A stretch of 64,000 bases of DNA. It comes from Sphingopyxis sp. H053 (GTDB taxonomy: Bacteria; Pseudomonadota; Alphaproteobacteria; Sphingomonadales; Sphingomonadaceae). Made by a program: the position numbers and the translations under genes. Under the pieces are notes generated by a model, which had not been told where the DNA came from, ran no database searches, and saw only the letters and a program-made list of their open reading frames with translations. The DNA lies in assembly GCF_001468225.1 (NCBI RefSeq), contig NZ_LNRU01000003.1, forward strand, positions 248,001-312,000, written 5' to 3'. The stretch's first letter is position 1; the number at the start of each line of letters is the position of its first letter. This document shows positions 47,513 to 55,922 of the stretch, in pieces.

Positions 47513-47552
47513 TGTAAGCAAATGTTTCCGCTTGTAAGGAAGTGTTTCCGCC
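47513..47552 (+). promoter_or_regulatory. Tandem motif upstream of carbonic anhydrase (response-regulator box)
   Basis: Two 20-bp units, TGTAAGCAAATGTTTCCGCT and TGTAAGGAAGTGTTTCCGCC, directly repeated with 20-bp period; each unit is itself two 10-bp halves. 10-bp phasing of direct half-sites is typical of OmpR-family regulators. The boxes are 86-125 bp upstream of the carbonic anhydrase start codon. Confidence 0.75.
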
Positions 47553-47555
47553 CGC

Positions 47556-48869
47556 TCAGCCTAGCGGAATATCAATCTCGGCGCGCAGCCCGCCTGTTGG
47601 CCGGTTCGACAGACGCAGCATGCCGCCCTCCCGGTGCGCAACGCGCCGCGCGATCGGGATTCCCAATCCCAACCCGAGCGTATCGCGGCTCCGCGCAAGG
47701 TCCAGCCGGACGAAGGGTTCGAGCACATGCTCCAGTTCATCTTCGGGAATGCCCGGGCCGTCGTCCTCGACGCAGAGGACGACCCGGCCATCCTCCGTTC
47801 GAATACTGACCTGCGCCCCGCCGGCATATTTGATCGCATTCTCAACGAGATTGGACAGAGCGCGTTTGAGCGCCAACGGACGCACAACGATCTCGAGATG
47901 GTCCGGTCCTTGATAGGCCGCCAGATCGCCCATGTCCGAAGCATCGTCGACGATTGTCGCCGCCAAGACCGCTATGTCCGTCTGTACGGGCTTTTCAGGA
48001 TCGCTGTCGCCGCCATAGAAAGCGAGGAGCGAAGCCACCATCGCTTCCATTTCGCCGACGTCCTTCTCGATCGAAAGGCGCAAAAACGGATCGTCGATTG
48101 CCTCGGTGCGAAGCTGCAACCTTGCGAGCGGCGTGCGCAAGTCGTGGCCGACAGAGGCAAGCGCCTCCGTGCGATCGGTGATCAGCTGATGGATGCGCGC
48201 CTGCATTTCGTTGAAGGCGGCGATCACGCGCCGGATTTCCGATACGCCGACCTCGGGAAGAACCACGGCGTCGCCTTCGCCGATCCGTACCGCGGCGCGC
48301 GCGAGCATTCGCATCGGGGAGAGCACGCGGCGCATGAGCAGTCCGCCGATGAGGATCAGCGCGATCGCGGGCACCAGCGCCAACAGGAACCGGTTGATCC
48401 GCAGCCGCGAGGGATCGACGAGCTGCGTCGCCTTGAACTCCAGCGAGCTTCCGTCGGCAAGCGACAGCTGGCCGGTGACCTTGCCGTTACGTCCCGGCTC
48501 CTTCAGATGCAGGCGCAAATTCTCATGCCCCAGAGCTGGCTCCCATCCGATGATCTGCATGCGCATTTCGTTCAGCGGCGCCGCCATTGGCATGAGCGGG
48601 AGGCTGGTAGGATGCCATTCGACGATGAAGGTTTCGCTCGACAGGCGGGCCGCGAGGGCCGGGCGTTCGCTGCGCGGGCTCGCGTTCAGCAAACGGCTGG
48701 CAGCGGCGAGATGCTCGGCCACGCGGTGCGCCTCATCCTCTTCGACGCGCAACTGCCCCGCTCGCTCGTGAAGGAAGGTGCTGACGGTGAATTCGATCGT
48801 CATCGCCAATAGCAGGATCAGAAAGATCCGCCCGACCAGCCCGAGCGACGGCCGCATGGCGTCGGTCAC
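47556..48869 (-). CDS. Sensor histidine kinase, EnvZ-like architecture
   Basis: Inner-membrane kinase of 437 aa: TM1 (about 10-32), a periplasmic loop of roughly 130 residues, TM2 (about 155-178), a HAMP segment, the phospho-acceptor box SVGHDLRTPLARLQLR, and an ATP-binding domain with NLVENAIKYA (N box), DDGPGIP (G1) and GLGLGI (G2). All motifs intact. The start codon overlaps the response regulator stop by 4 bases. The periplasmic loop suggests an envelope or extracellular signal; identity unknown. Confidence 0.92.
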   Translation of the reverse strand: MTDAMRPSLGLVGRIFLILLLAMTIEFTVSTFLHERAGQLRVEEDEAHRVAEHLAAASRLLNASPRSERPALAARLSSETFIVEWHPTSLPLMPMAAPLNEMRMQIIGWEPALGHENLRLHLKEPGRNGKVTGQLSLADGSSLEFKATQLVDPSRLRINRFLLALVPAIALILIGGLLMRRVLSPMRMLARAAVRIGEGDAVVLPEVGVSEIRRVIAAFNEMQARIHQLITDRTEALASVGHDLRTPLARLQLRTEAIDDPFLRLSIEKDVGEMEAMVASLLAFYGGDSDPEKPVQTDIAVLAATIVDDASDMGDLAAYQGPDHLEIVVRPLALKRALSNLVENAIKYAGGAQVSIRTEDGRVVLCVEDDGPGIPEDELEHVLEPFVRLDLARSRDTLGLGLGIPIARRVAHREGGMLRLSNRPTGGLRAEIDIPLG

Positions 48870-49576
48870 CGACGCGACACTTCGACGTTGAACATATAGC
48901 CGACGCCGCGAACAGTGATGATCGGCGCGCTCGCATCCTTGTGCGAAAGCTTGCGCCGCAAGCGGCTGACCAGCACATCGACGCTGCGATCCGAAGCGTC
49001 GCCGAGCCGCGTTCGCGACAGTTCGATCAACCGTTCACGGGCAATCACACGTTGAGGGTTCTCCAGAAAGCTAGACAACAGATCAAACTCTGCACCCGTC
49101 AACTCGACGATCGCGCCCGTCGGAGAATGCAGCTCGCGCCTCGAAAAATTGACTATCCAGCCAGCAAATTCAGCGACCTGCTGTCCGCCTTTTCCATGCT
49201 GACGGTCCAGACGCCCACGGCGAAGCACGGCACGCACGCGAGCGGTCAGCTCGCGGGTGCTGAATGGCTTGGCGAGATAATCGTCGGCACCCAGTTCGAG
49301 CCCGACGATTCGATCGGTCTCGCCGCCTTTGGCGCTCACGAAGATGATAGGCACTTCGCTCTGCTGGCGAAGCTGACGGCAGAGATCGAGGCCGCTGGTC
49401 CCGGGCAGCATGACGTCGAGCAGCACAAGATCGACGGCCCCGACATCCAGCGCCAGCCACATTTCGGGAGCGGAAGCTGCAGGCCGGACTTGATAGCCAT
49501 TTTGCTGAAGCGCGCGAGCCGTAAGCGTGCGCAAGGCGGGATCGTCCTCAACGATCAAAATTGTGGAGGCAGTCAT
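48866..49576 (-). CDS. OmpR family response regulator
   Basis: DNA-binding response regulator of 236 aa. Receiver domain 5-120 with ILIVEDDPALRTL, the phospho-acceptor Asp in DLVLLDVMLPG and the conserved Lys in DYLAKPFS; then a winged-helix effector (ELTGAEFDLLSSFLENPQRVIARERLI through DVLVSRLRRKL and TVRGVGYMF). The ATG at 49576 is chosen because the domain begins there; open frame extends upstream but carries nothing. It probably binds the TGTAAG..TGTTTCC boxes near its own promoter and upstream of carbonic anhydrase. Confidence 0.92.
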   Translation of the reverse strand: MTASTILIVEDDPALRTLTARALQQNGYQVRPAASAPEMWLALDVGAVDLVLLDVMLPGTSGLDLCRQLRQQSEVPIIFVSAKGGETDRIVGLELGADDYLAKPFSTRELTARVRAVLRRGRLDRQHGKGGQQVAEFAGWIVNFSRRELHSPTGAIVELTGAEFDLLSSFLENPQRVIARERLIELSRTRLGDASDRSVDVLVSRLRRKLSHKDASAPIITVRGVGYMFNVEVSRR

Positions 49577-49963
49577 TGGGAAATATACGCCGTTCGTTCG
49601 TAGTCTCTGGTGATGAAAGCCCGGAGGGCAAATGGTCAGGCGACCCGCCAGCTCCAGATAGGGACGACGCGCCGCCCTTCCAGTGCGCGCGTGGGCGCAG
49701 AAACATTTTCTTACAACATACCCGGCACGCGCCCGTGCTTCGCGACAACGAGATTTGGGCCTGTTGACAAGACAGACGGTCGGCAGCGGGAGAGCAGAGG
49801 CTGCGGAAAAATCCGATCGAGCTGCTTGATGGCTGAGACCACCCGCGCAGTTCAGCAATGTTTCCTTACGTTGGCGACACCTGAGTGCATTGTTCGGCCG
49901 GTATTTGCTCGAGCCATGGCGGCGTCCCCCCGCCGGTTTCATGGTTTTCAAGGAGTTTCACTC
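49577..49963. promoter_or_regulatory. Divergent regulatory region between response regulator and secreted protein
   Basis: 387 bp without a gene. On the minus strand it contains TGTAAGAAAATGTTTCTGCG (49715-49696), facing the response regulator, and on the plus strand a weaker box, CAGCAATGTTTCCTTAC (49853-49869), facing the gene at 49964. Both resemble the tandem boxes at 47513-47552. No further motif is clear. Confidence 0.68.
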
Positions 49964-50584
49964 GTGCGTTTTTCCAGCCTGACCCTTGGCGTGGTCGCAG
50001 TTGTCCTGGCTTCGCCCGCGGTGGCGAACGCGCCCGCGGTGCCGAGACAGCTCGCGAAGATGGATGCGGAAGCGTTCCGCTCCAAAGCCACGATCGACGA
50101 CGACGATCTGGAGTTCGCAACAATTATCTCGACCCGTAACGGTTTTCGCAAAGAACGGCGCTTGAATGGCTCGACCTCGTTCGACAGCCATGTCGAAGCC
50201 CATGTCGACAAGCGCACCGGCGAAACCCGGTTCGAGGTGCACCAGTCCCTGCGCTATTGGGGCTCGCAGCGTCTCTATGATACGGTCCACTTCGCGGATC
50301 GCGATGGCAACCTCGTGGCACAGCGGCTCGATCACGCGCGGCGCGGCGACGACACCATGTGCCCGAACAGCGACTTCAACGGCGATTGCGCGCTGACGAT
50401 GAAGCTGGTCTTCTCGGTCGACGAGACCCAGCTCAGGGCCGCCATGACCCGCGCGGAAGGCTGGGATCTCAAATTCAAGGGGCGGCCGAATGGCCGAGAT
50501 GACCTCCGGATCCGGATCGTTCCGGCCGAGATCGAAGGGCTCTTGCTTGCCGTCGACGACTATCGCGCGACGTTGTCGGCTTAG
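49964..50584 (+). CDS. Secreted hypothetical protein near the two-component system
   Basis: Product of 206 aa. From the GTG at 49964 (AAGGAG 9 nt upstream) there is a clean Sec signal peptide (VRFSSLTLGVVAVVLASPAVANA). The mature part includes an acidic patch (IDDDDLEFATI), a beta-rich middle (HVEAHVDKRTGETRFEVHQSLRYWG) and two cysteines (MCPNSDFNGDCAL) likely disulfide-linked. No domain recognised. A weak copy of the response-regulator motif lies about 100 bp upstream, so it may be a regulon member. Confidence 0.72.
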   Translation: MRFSSLTLGVVAVVLASPAVANAPAVPRQLAKMDAEAFRSKATIDDDDLEFATIISTRNGFRKERRLNGSTSFDSHVEAHVDKRTGETRFEVHQSLRYWGSQRLYDTVHFADRDGNLVAQRLDHARRGDDTMCPNSDFNGDCALTMKLVFSVDETQLRAAMTRAEGWDLKFKGRPNGRDDLRIRIVPAEIEGLLLAVDDYRATLSA

Positions 50585-50642
50585 GTCAGCGATTGATCGG
50601 CAAGCCAATCCCTCCACCGCACGGGCGTTCCGCCGAATAAGA

Positions 50643-51212
50643 TTAACTCGGCAGCGCTTCCCGCGAAGTTGTCACTTCGTGCGCACTTCGCGATTGCCCT
50701 CTGTCGATCTGCTTGGGGTGAGGAATGATTCGCCGACTGTCTTGAAGCTCGGGATCGGCGGAAGCGAGATTGTCGATCACATGGAGCAGCAGCCGCCTGA
50801 GGGTCTCGACTTCGGCATCCGATAAATTTTGGGTGGCAAGCGCCTGGATTTTGGCGGTCCTCGGCATGAGCAGCTTTTCCAGACGCCTGGCATGCGGAGT
50901 CAGATGAACCAGTATTTCACGCCGGTCGCGGCGGTTGACGGCGCGGCGCACCAAACCCGCCCGTTCCAGCGCCCGGAGCGTAACCGCAGTCGTCGCATCG
51001 CGCATCGCGAGCCGGCGGCTGAGTTCGCGCTGACTGATCCCGTCGTCTCTCCAAAGTTGGCGGAGGAACGTCCATTGACCCGAGGATATGTCATATTCGC
51101 GGGTGTGCTGCTCGCGTAGCCGGGAAAAGGAGCGGAAGATCAGGCGAGCGAGATAGCCGAGGCTGTCATCAAAAGCCCAGTAATTCCCGGCAGGCAGCCG
51201 CTCGCTCATCAT
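50643..51212 (-). CDS. MarR family transcriptional regulator (downstream of flavin reductase)
   Basis: Winged-helix repressor-type protein of 189 aa. The DNA-binding part reads ISQRELSRRLAMRDATTAVTLRALERAGLVRRAVNRRDRREILVHLT (about 60-108), the MarR wing included. A C-terminal tail of about 40 residues is longer than usual. The start overlaps the flavin reductase stop by 4 bases, so the two are cotranslated. Likely senses an aromatic or lipophilic ligand related to the cluster; target sites not identified with confidence. Confidence 0.87.
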   Translation of the reverse strand: MMSERLPAGNYWAFDDSLGYLARLIFRSFSRLREQHTREYDISSGQWTFLRQLWRDDGISQRELSRRLAMRDATTAVTLRALERAGLVRRAVNRRDRREILVHLTPHARRLEKLLMPRTAKIQALATQNLSDAEVETLRRLLLHVIDNLASADPELQDSRRIIPHPKQIDRGQSRSAHEVTTSREALPS

Positions 51213-51799
51213 TTCCCTTCGACCGCTTCGTGGCGGACCGCACCTGCCACCGTGTCGACCAGTTCATCCAGCAGGGTCCGAAGGAGGGGATCGGCGAGCT
51301 TGCCGGTCGCGTCGAACGCGCGATGGGCGTGCGGCACGCTGAGCTGTTCGGGCACCACCCAGGCGTTCACGGTGGTCAGAATCTGGCGAAGCTGGGACAG
51401 GCCGCGCAACCCTCCGAACGGGCTCGATGACGCCGACAGCAGCGCGAAAGGCTTGCGGCGAAAGGCGCCATAGTGCTGCGCCGCCTCGCCTTCCCCGGGA
51501 CAGGAAATCCAGTCGAGCGCGTTCTTCAGCATCGCGGTGACCGAGCCATTATGCTCGGGGCTCGCGATGATCACGGCGTCATGGCGCCGGAACATCGCCT
51601 TGAGCGCCAACGCCTCGGGCACCTCGTCGATCGACAGCGCTTCGGCGCCGAACAGCGGCAGGCGATAGTCCGCCAGCGACAGGCGCGTCGCGGGCAGCCC
51701 GCGATCGCGCGCCGCCTGCACCGCGCAGCCGATCAGCTTCTCGTTGAGCGAGCCCGGGCGAATGCCCCCGGCGAGCAGCAAGAGTTCGGGCCGCTCCAT
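51209..51799 (-). CDS. NAD(P)H-dependent FMN reductase, flavodoxin fold
   Basis: Product of 196 aa. It belongs to the SsuE/ChrR-like FMN reductase family: LLLAGGIRPGSLNEKLIGCAV at the start (phosphate-binding loop), SPEHNGSVTAMLKNALDWIS in the middle and SSSPFGGLRGLSQLRQIL after. It should reduce free FMN with NAD(P)H. It is 18 bp downstream of a TonB receptor gene and in the same cluster as a flavin-dependent monooxygenase that needs reduced flavin, so it is the candidate reductase component. Quinone or azo reduction are alternatives. Confidence 0.85.
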   Translation of the reverse strand: MERPELLLLAGGIRPGSLNEKLIGCAVQAARDRGLPATRLSLADYRLPLFGAEALSIDEVPEALALKAMFRRHDAVIIASPEHNGSVTAMLKNALDWISCPGEGEAAQHYGAFRRKPFALLSASSSPFGGLRGLSQLRQILTTVNAWVVPEQLSVPHAHRAFDATGKLADPLLRTLLDELVDTVAGAVRHEAVEGK

Positions 51800-51817
51800 C
51801 CTGCCTCGTCCGCGCAA

Positions 51818-54058
51818 TCAGAAGTCGAGCGACAATTGCAGCGTCACCGTCCGCGGCGATCCGACGAGCGCCATGTGGCTGTTGCCGCCAAATACCGGAG
51901 TATTGAATCCCTGGCTGGTGGTGACCTTGTTGGTGAGGTTGCGGCCCACCAGCGCGAGTTCCCATCGGCCGTCTTCGCGGCCCACCGCCAGCCGAGCGTC
52001 ATATTTGGTGAAAGCGGGCTGCGAGTTGAGCGGACTCATGTCGGGCTGGAAGAAGGAACGCGACTGATAATTCGCCGAGACATTGCCGAGCACATACAGG
52101 CTGCCGGACACCGGATATTTGGCCTCGATGAACGCATTGCCCGTCCATTCGGGCGCGCGGACAAGGCGAACCCCTGCCAGATTATTGGTTCGCGGGTTAC
52201 ACGTCGCCGGTGCATTATAGAGGCAGGCGCCGCCCGGATAATCCTTGTAGTGGGCATCCAGATACCCAAAACTGCCGCCGACGCGCCAATGGTCGCCGAG
52301 GCCGATATTCGCGTCCATCTCGACCCCTTGGGCGATCGCCGACGCGGCGTTGCCGGTGATGAAGGCGGTGCCATTATATTCGGACACCTGCAGGTCGGCG
52401 AAATTGGTGCGGAACAGCGCGACGTTGAATTGCCCCTTGCCGCCCAGGAAACGGAATTTCCCGCCGAGCTCCCATGACCTCGCCCGTTCGGAATCATATT
52501 GGAAGGTCGCGACGCCGCTTTGGATGTTGAAAAGGAGCAGCGCATCGTTCGACACGAAACCGCCGCCCTTGGTGCCCGTCGCATAGCTGAGGTACACATA
52601 GGCATCGCGCGAAAATTCGTACCGGATGCGCGCCGAATAGTCCCACAGGCTCTCCTTGCGCGTTTCGGTCAGATCATAGGGCAGATAGGTCGGCGGAAAG
52701 ACGCCGATATTGCTCGAGATCGCGTTGCCCACGCGGCGTTCCTTCGAATAGCGCAGGCTGCCGCTGAGCATGATCCGCTCGCTGACCGGCACCTCGACCG
52801 ACACAAAGGGCGACCAGGATTCGCCGGTCTGGTTGAACTGACGGAGCGACAGGCCGTTGAGCGGGGCGGGAAATCCCGCGCTTGCTGCGTTGAAGGTCGA
52901 CGCCTGCTGGATGTGCAAATCGGTGTCGATATAGGTCAGCCCGGCGATAAAGGCGCCATCGTCGCCGATCGGGTGCTGCGCGCGCACTTCCTGAAACAGC
53001 GAATTGGACTGTTCGGTGATGTCCGATTCCAAAAAGGTCAGCGGACCGTCATAGTCCATATTCACGCCGCCCTTCAGCTCCTGCCAGGCGGTAACCGACG
53101 TAAAGCGCCAGTCGCCGGCATCGAGGTTCATCGTCAGCTGCGCCATCGTCGTTTTGGTGTCGTCATATTCGGGATTGGTCCCCGCGGACGCGCGGCGGAA
53201 CGACGGATATTCGGGGACGTTGGCACCCGAATTGCGCACCTTGTTGCAAAGGAAGCAGCTCGCATCGCCGATATAATTGAACACCAGCGCGCCGCCATCG
53301 ACGCGGTTCGACGAATGCTCGACCTTGACCAGCGCCTCGAAATCGTCGCTCGGCTCCCACAGGATCTGGCCGCGCACCGCTTCATAGCGGGATCCGAATT
53401 CGTCGCGGCCGGTCAGCGTATTTTTCATATAGTCGCCGATCGCGCCGGCGCGTCCGGTCAGGCGAACACTGATCGTGTCCGATACGGGTCCCGACACCGC
53501 GCCGTCGAGGTTCCAGCCGCCTTGCTCGACCTCACCGCTCGCGCGGGCGAAGCCCTCGAACTCGCGCGTCGGGCGGCGCGTGACGACGCTGATCGCACCC
53601 GCGTTGGTATTCTTGCCGAACAGCGCGCCTTGCGGCCCGCGCACGATCTCGACGCGCTGGATATCGAGCAGCGGGTTTTGGAAGGCGCGCGAACGGCTGA
53701 GATAGACCCCGTCGATGAACAGCCCGACCGACTGCTCGAACGACAGATTGCCCGTCCCGGCGCCAAGGCCGCGCATCGTGATCGCGAAATTGCCATTGGT
53801 GCGGTCGATCTGGAGGTTGGGGACGCTATCGGCGACATCGTCGAACAACAGCGTGCCCTTTTCCTCGAGCTGTTTACCACCAACCACCGCGACCGATATC
53901 GGCACTTCCTGCAGCGTCTGCTCGCGGCGGGTCGCGGTGACGATGATCGTCTGGTCATCGCGCGCGCTGGCGCCGTCTGCCGCCGCCTCCTGCGCAAAGG
54001 CCGGTGTTCCGAGGGCGAGCGTCATCGCGCCGCCGCAAAGCAGTGTTTTCATTTTCAT
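51818..54058 (-). CDS. TonB-dependent outer membrane receptor (downstream of sulfatase)
   Basis: Outer-membrane transporter of 746 aa. Signal peptide (MKMKTLLCGGAMTLALGTPAFAQ), a TonB box-like IIVTATRREQT, plug domain (DVADSVPNLQIDRTNGNFAITMRGLG to RVEIVRGPQGALFGKNTNAGAI) and a 22-strand barrel ending in aromatic-terminated LQLSLDF. It is 22 bp downstream of the sulfatase and in an operon with the flavin reductase. It likely imports the sulfated or aromatic substrate of the cluster; siderophore uptake is less likely from context. Confidence 0.92.
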   Translation of the reverse strand: MKMKTLLCGGAMTLALGTPAFAQEAAADGASARDDQTIIVTATRREQTLQEVPISVAVVGGKQLEEKGTLLFDDVADSVPNLQIDRTNGNFAITMRGLGAGTGNLSFEQSVGLFIDGVYLSRSRAFQNPLLDIQRVEIVRGPQGALFGKNTNAGAISVVTRRPTREFEGFARASGEVEQGGWNLDGAVSGPVSDTISVRLTGRAGAIGDYMKNTLTGRDEFGSRYEAVRGQILWEPSDDFEALVKVEHSSNRVDGGALVFNYIGDASCFLCNKVRNSGANVPEYPSFRRASAGTNPEYDDTKTTMAQLTMNLDAGDWRFTSVTAWQELKGGVNMDYDGPLTFLESDITEQSNSLFQEVRAQHPIGDDGAFIAGLTYIDTDLHIQQASTFNAASAGFPAPLNGLSLRQFNQTGESWSPFVSVEVPVSERIMLSGSLRYSKERRVGNAISSNIGVFPPTYLPYDLTETRKESLWDYSARIRYEFSRDAYVYLSYATGTKGGGFVSNDALLLFNIQSGVATFQYDSERARSWELGGKFRFLGGKGQFNVALFRTNFADLQVSEYNGTAFITGNAASAIAQGVEMDANIGLGDHWRVGGSFGYLDAHYKDYPGGACLYNAPATCNPRTNNLAGVRLVRAPEWTGNAFIEAKYPVSGSLYVLGNVSANYQSRSFFQPDMSPLNSQPAFTKYDARLAVGREDGRWELALVGRNLTNKVTTSQGFNTPVFGGNSHMALVGSPRTVTLQLSLDF

Positions 54059-54080
54059 AGTCCCTCTCCCAAGGTGACGG

Positions 54081-55820
54081 TCAGGCGAGTTTCAGCGTCT
54101 CATATTGTGTGGCCGGACCCGGATATTCGGCGCCCTTGTCCTCGCCAACCTCGGCTTCGATCAGCTTGTTGGTCTTGGCATTCAGGCGTTCGATGAGCGA
54201 TTTGTGGGCGTCCGGTCGCCAGGCGAGATTGTCGATCTCGTCGGGGTCGGCCGCCGTGTCATAGAGTTCGAGGTCGTTATGGGCGACGAGGTCGTCCCAG
54301 CGCGCAGGCAAATGATGCTGCGCGGGCGCGAAATAGCGTGCGAATTTGTAGCGGCCGTCGTGGACGCCGCGGTGCAGGCGGCGCAACATCAGGTCGTTTT
54401 CGGGCAGCGGCTTCGTTTCGGCGACGCCCTTCGGCACATCGGGGGCGTTCCACCCGTAGCGCACCGCATAGTTGAAGAGGATCCCGGCCTCGTCACGTCT
54501 TGTCCGCGCGGTGGACGCAGCGATCGCCGCCGACAGGTCGTGACCGGCCAGCTTCGGCTGCATTTCGCGACCCGCCGCTTCGTCGACGCCGGCGAGCGCC
54601 AGCATCGTCGGGACCAGGTCGACCGCGCTGCCGAGCGCGTGGGTCGTGCGCCCGCCGGGAAGGTCGGGGTGGACGACGATCAGCGGGACGCCGACATCCT
54701 CCTTATAGATCGTGCCGCCCTTCTGCCGCATCCCATGCGCGCCGGCGCGTTCGCCATGGTCGGAGGTGAAGAGGATGATCGTATTGTCGAATTGCCCCGA
54801 GGCGACGAGCGCGTCGAACACCGTCTGCATGTGCCGGTCGACGTCGCGGATGCAGTTGAAATAATAATTCTGGTTGCGGCGCCAGACCGCCTCATCCGCG
54901 TGCCGCATCCGGCCGTAGAAGGCGCCCGAACTGGCGTTGATCGCGGCGTGGGCGCGCGGTTTGCGCGACAGGTCGTCGGCATAAAAGCTGCGTGGCAGCG
55001 GGAAATTCCAGTCGCGGCCGTAAACCGGGTCGCCCGGCGCGGCGAGCAGCGGCGCGACAAGGTTCGGCCGCGCGCGCGTCGCCTCGCCCTCGCCGCTCGG
55101 GTCATAGAACATGATGTCGTGCGGATTGACGAAATTGACCGCCATGAACCACGGCGCCGCATCATCGTCGTCGGCAAAGGCACGGAGCTGGCTGGCGGCC
55201 TCGGCGGCGGTCACCCCGTCGCTCATAAAGCCTTCCCACGAAAGCCCCTCGCGCTCGCCGTTGAAATTATAGCCCGAAAAACCAAAGGGCTCGAGAATGT
55301 CGCGCGTGTTGGGAAATATCCCGCCGGCGACGCCGCGCAGGTTCAGTCCCTCGTTGATGTTCGAAAGATGCCATTTGCCCTTGTAGGTCGTGCGATAACC
55401 GGCGCGGCGCAACATCGTCCCGACCGTCGGAATCTGCGGGCTGAGCTCTGGGTGCGGCGGCGAGTTGGGATTGGCATAGACGCCGCTATGCTGCGTGTGC
55501 AGCCCGGTATAGATGTTCGAGCGCGACGGACCGCACGGCGTCGTGTTCACATGGAAGCGATCGAAGAGAATGCCGCGTTCGCGCAACCAGTCGTGCGCGG
55601 GCAGCGGCAGGCCGGCGGGAATGTCGGCGAGCGCCCGTTCCTGGTCGTTGACCACCAAGAGGATGTTCGGGCGGCCGCCGCGCCGCTTCGGGTCCGCCCG
55701 CACCGGCGCGGCGCGTTCGGCGGCGGCAGCCCCCGTCGCGCTCGCGCCCTGCACCGCCGCCAGGGCCGCAGCGCCCCCGGCGAGCAATGTCCGCCGGTCG
55801 ATCTCTCCCGTATCGCGCAT
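54081..55820 (-). CDS. Tat-exported type I sulfatase
   Basis: Hydrolyses sulfate esters in the periplasm. The 579-aa product has a twin-arginine leader (IDRRTLLAGGAAALAAVQGASATG) and the formylglycine motif C96-G-P-S-R100 in TTPCGPSRSNIYTG, to be matured by a formylglycine-generating enzyme not seen here. Other landmarks are NILLVVNDQ, TYKGKWHL and TIILFTSDHGERAGAHG (metal and active-site regions of alkaline-phosphatase-like sulfatases). First gene of sulfatase - TonB receptor - flavin reductase - MarR. Substrate unknown. Confidence 0.92.
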   Translation of the reverse strand: MRDTGEIDRRTLLAGGAAALAAVQGASATGAAAAERAAPVRADPKRRGGRPNILLVVNDQERALADIPAGLPLPAHDWLRERGILFDRFHVNTTPCGPSRSNIYTGLHTQHSGVYANPNSPPHPELSPQIPTVGTMLRRAGYRTTYKGKWHLSNINEGLNLRGVAGGIFPNTRDILEPFGFSGYNFNGEREGLSWEGFMSDGVTAAEAASQLRAFADDDDAAPWFMAVNFVNPHDIMFYDPSGEGEATRARPNLVAPLLAAPGDPVYGRDWNFPLPRSFYADDLSRKPRAHAAINASSGAFYGRMRHADEAVWRRNQNYYFNCIRDVDRHMQTVFDALVASGQFDNTIILFTSDHGERAGAHGMRQKGGTIYKEDVGVPLIVVHPDLPGGRTTHALGSAVDLVPTMLALAGVDEAAGREMQPKLAGHDLSAAIAASTARTRRDEAGILFNYAVRYGWNAPDVPKGVAETKPLPENDLMLRRLHRGVHDGRYKFARYFAPAQHHLPARWDDLVAHNDLELYDTAADPDEIDNLAWRPDAHKSLIERLNAKTNKLIEAEVGEDKGAEYPGPATQYETLKLA

Positions 55821-55853
55821 CCCGTACCTCCCAAAGCCGGTCGTGCCGAAGTT

Positions 55854-55896
55854 TCTTAGTATACTAAGATCATGGCAGGCAAAAAATATTTGTCAA
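55854..55896 (-). promoter_or_regulatory. Promoter and operator of the sulfatase operon
   Basis: On the minus strand TTGACA (55896-55891) is followed, after 17 bp, by a weak -10 at 55873-55868 that touches the palindrome TCTTAGTATACTAAGA (55854-55869). The palindrome is 34 bp before the sulfatase ATG. Its position across the -10/+1 region suggests a repressor site, probably for the MarR protein at 57282. Confidence 0.7.
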
Positions 55897-55922
55897 GTTG
55901 CTTGCGCAAATTTTCGCCGATC

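Noticed and set aside
54105-55859. 584-codon open frame opposite the sulfatase
   Set aside because: No ribosome site or motif; the sulfatase on the other strand has a full Tat signal and catalytic motif.
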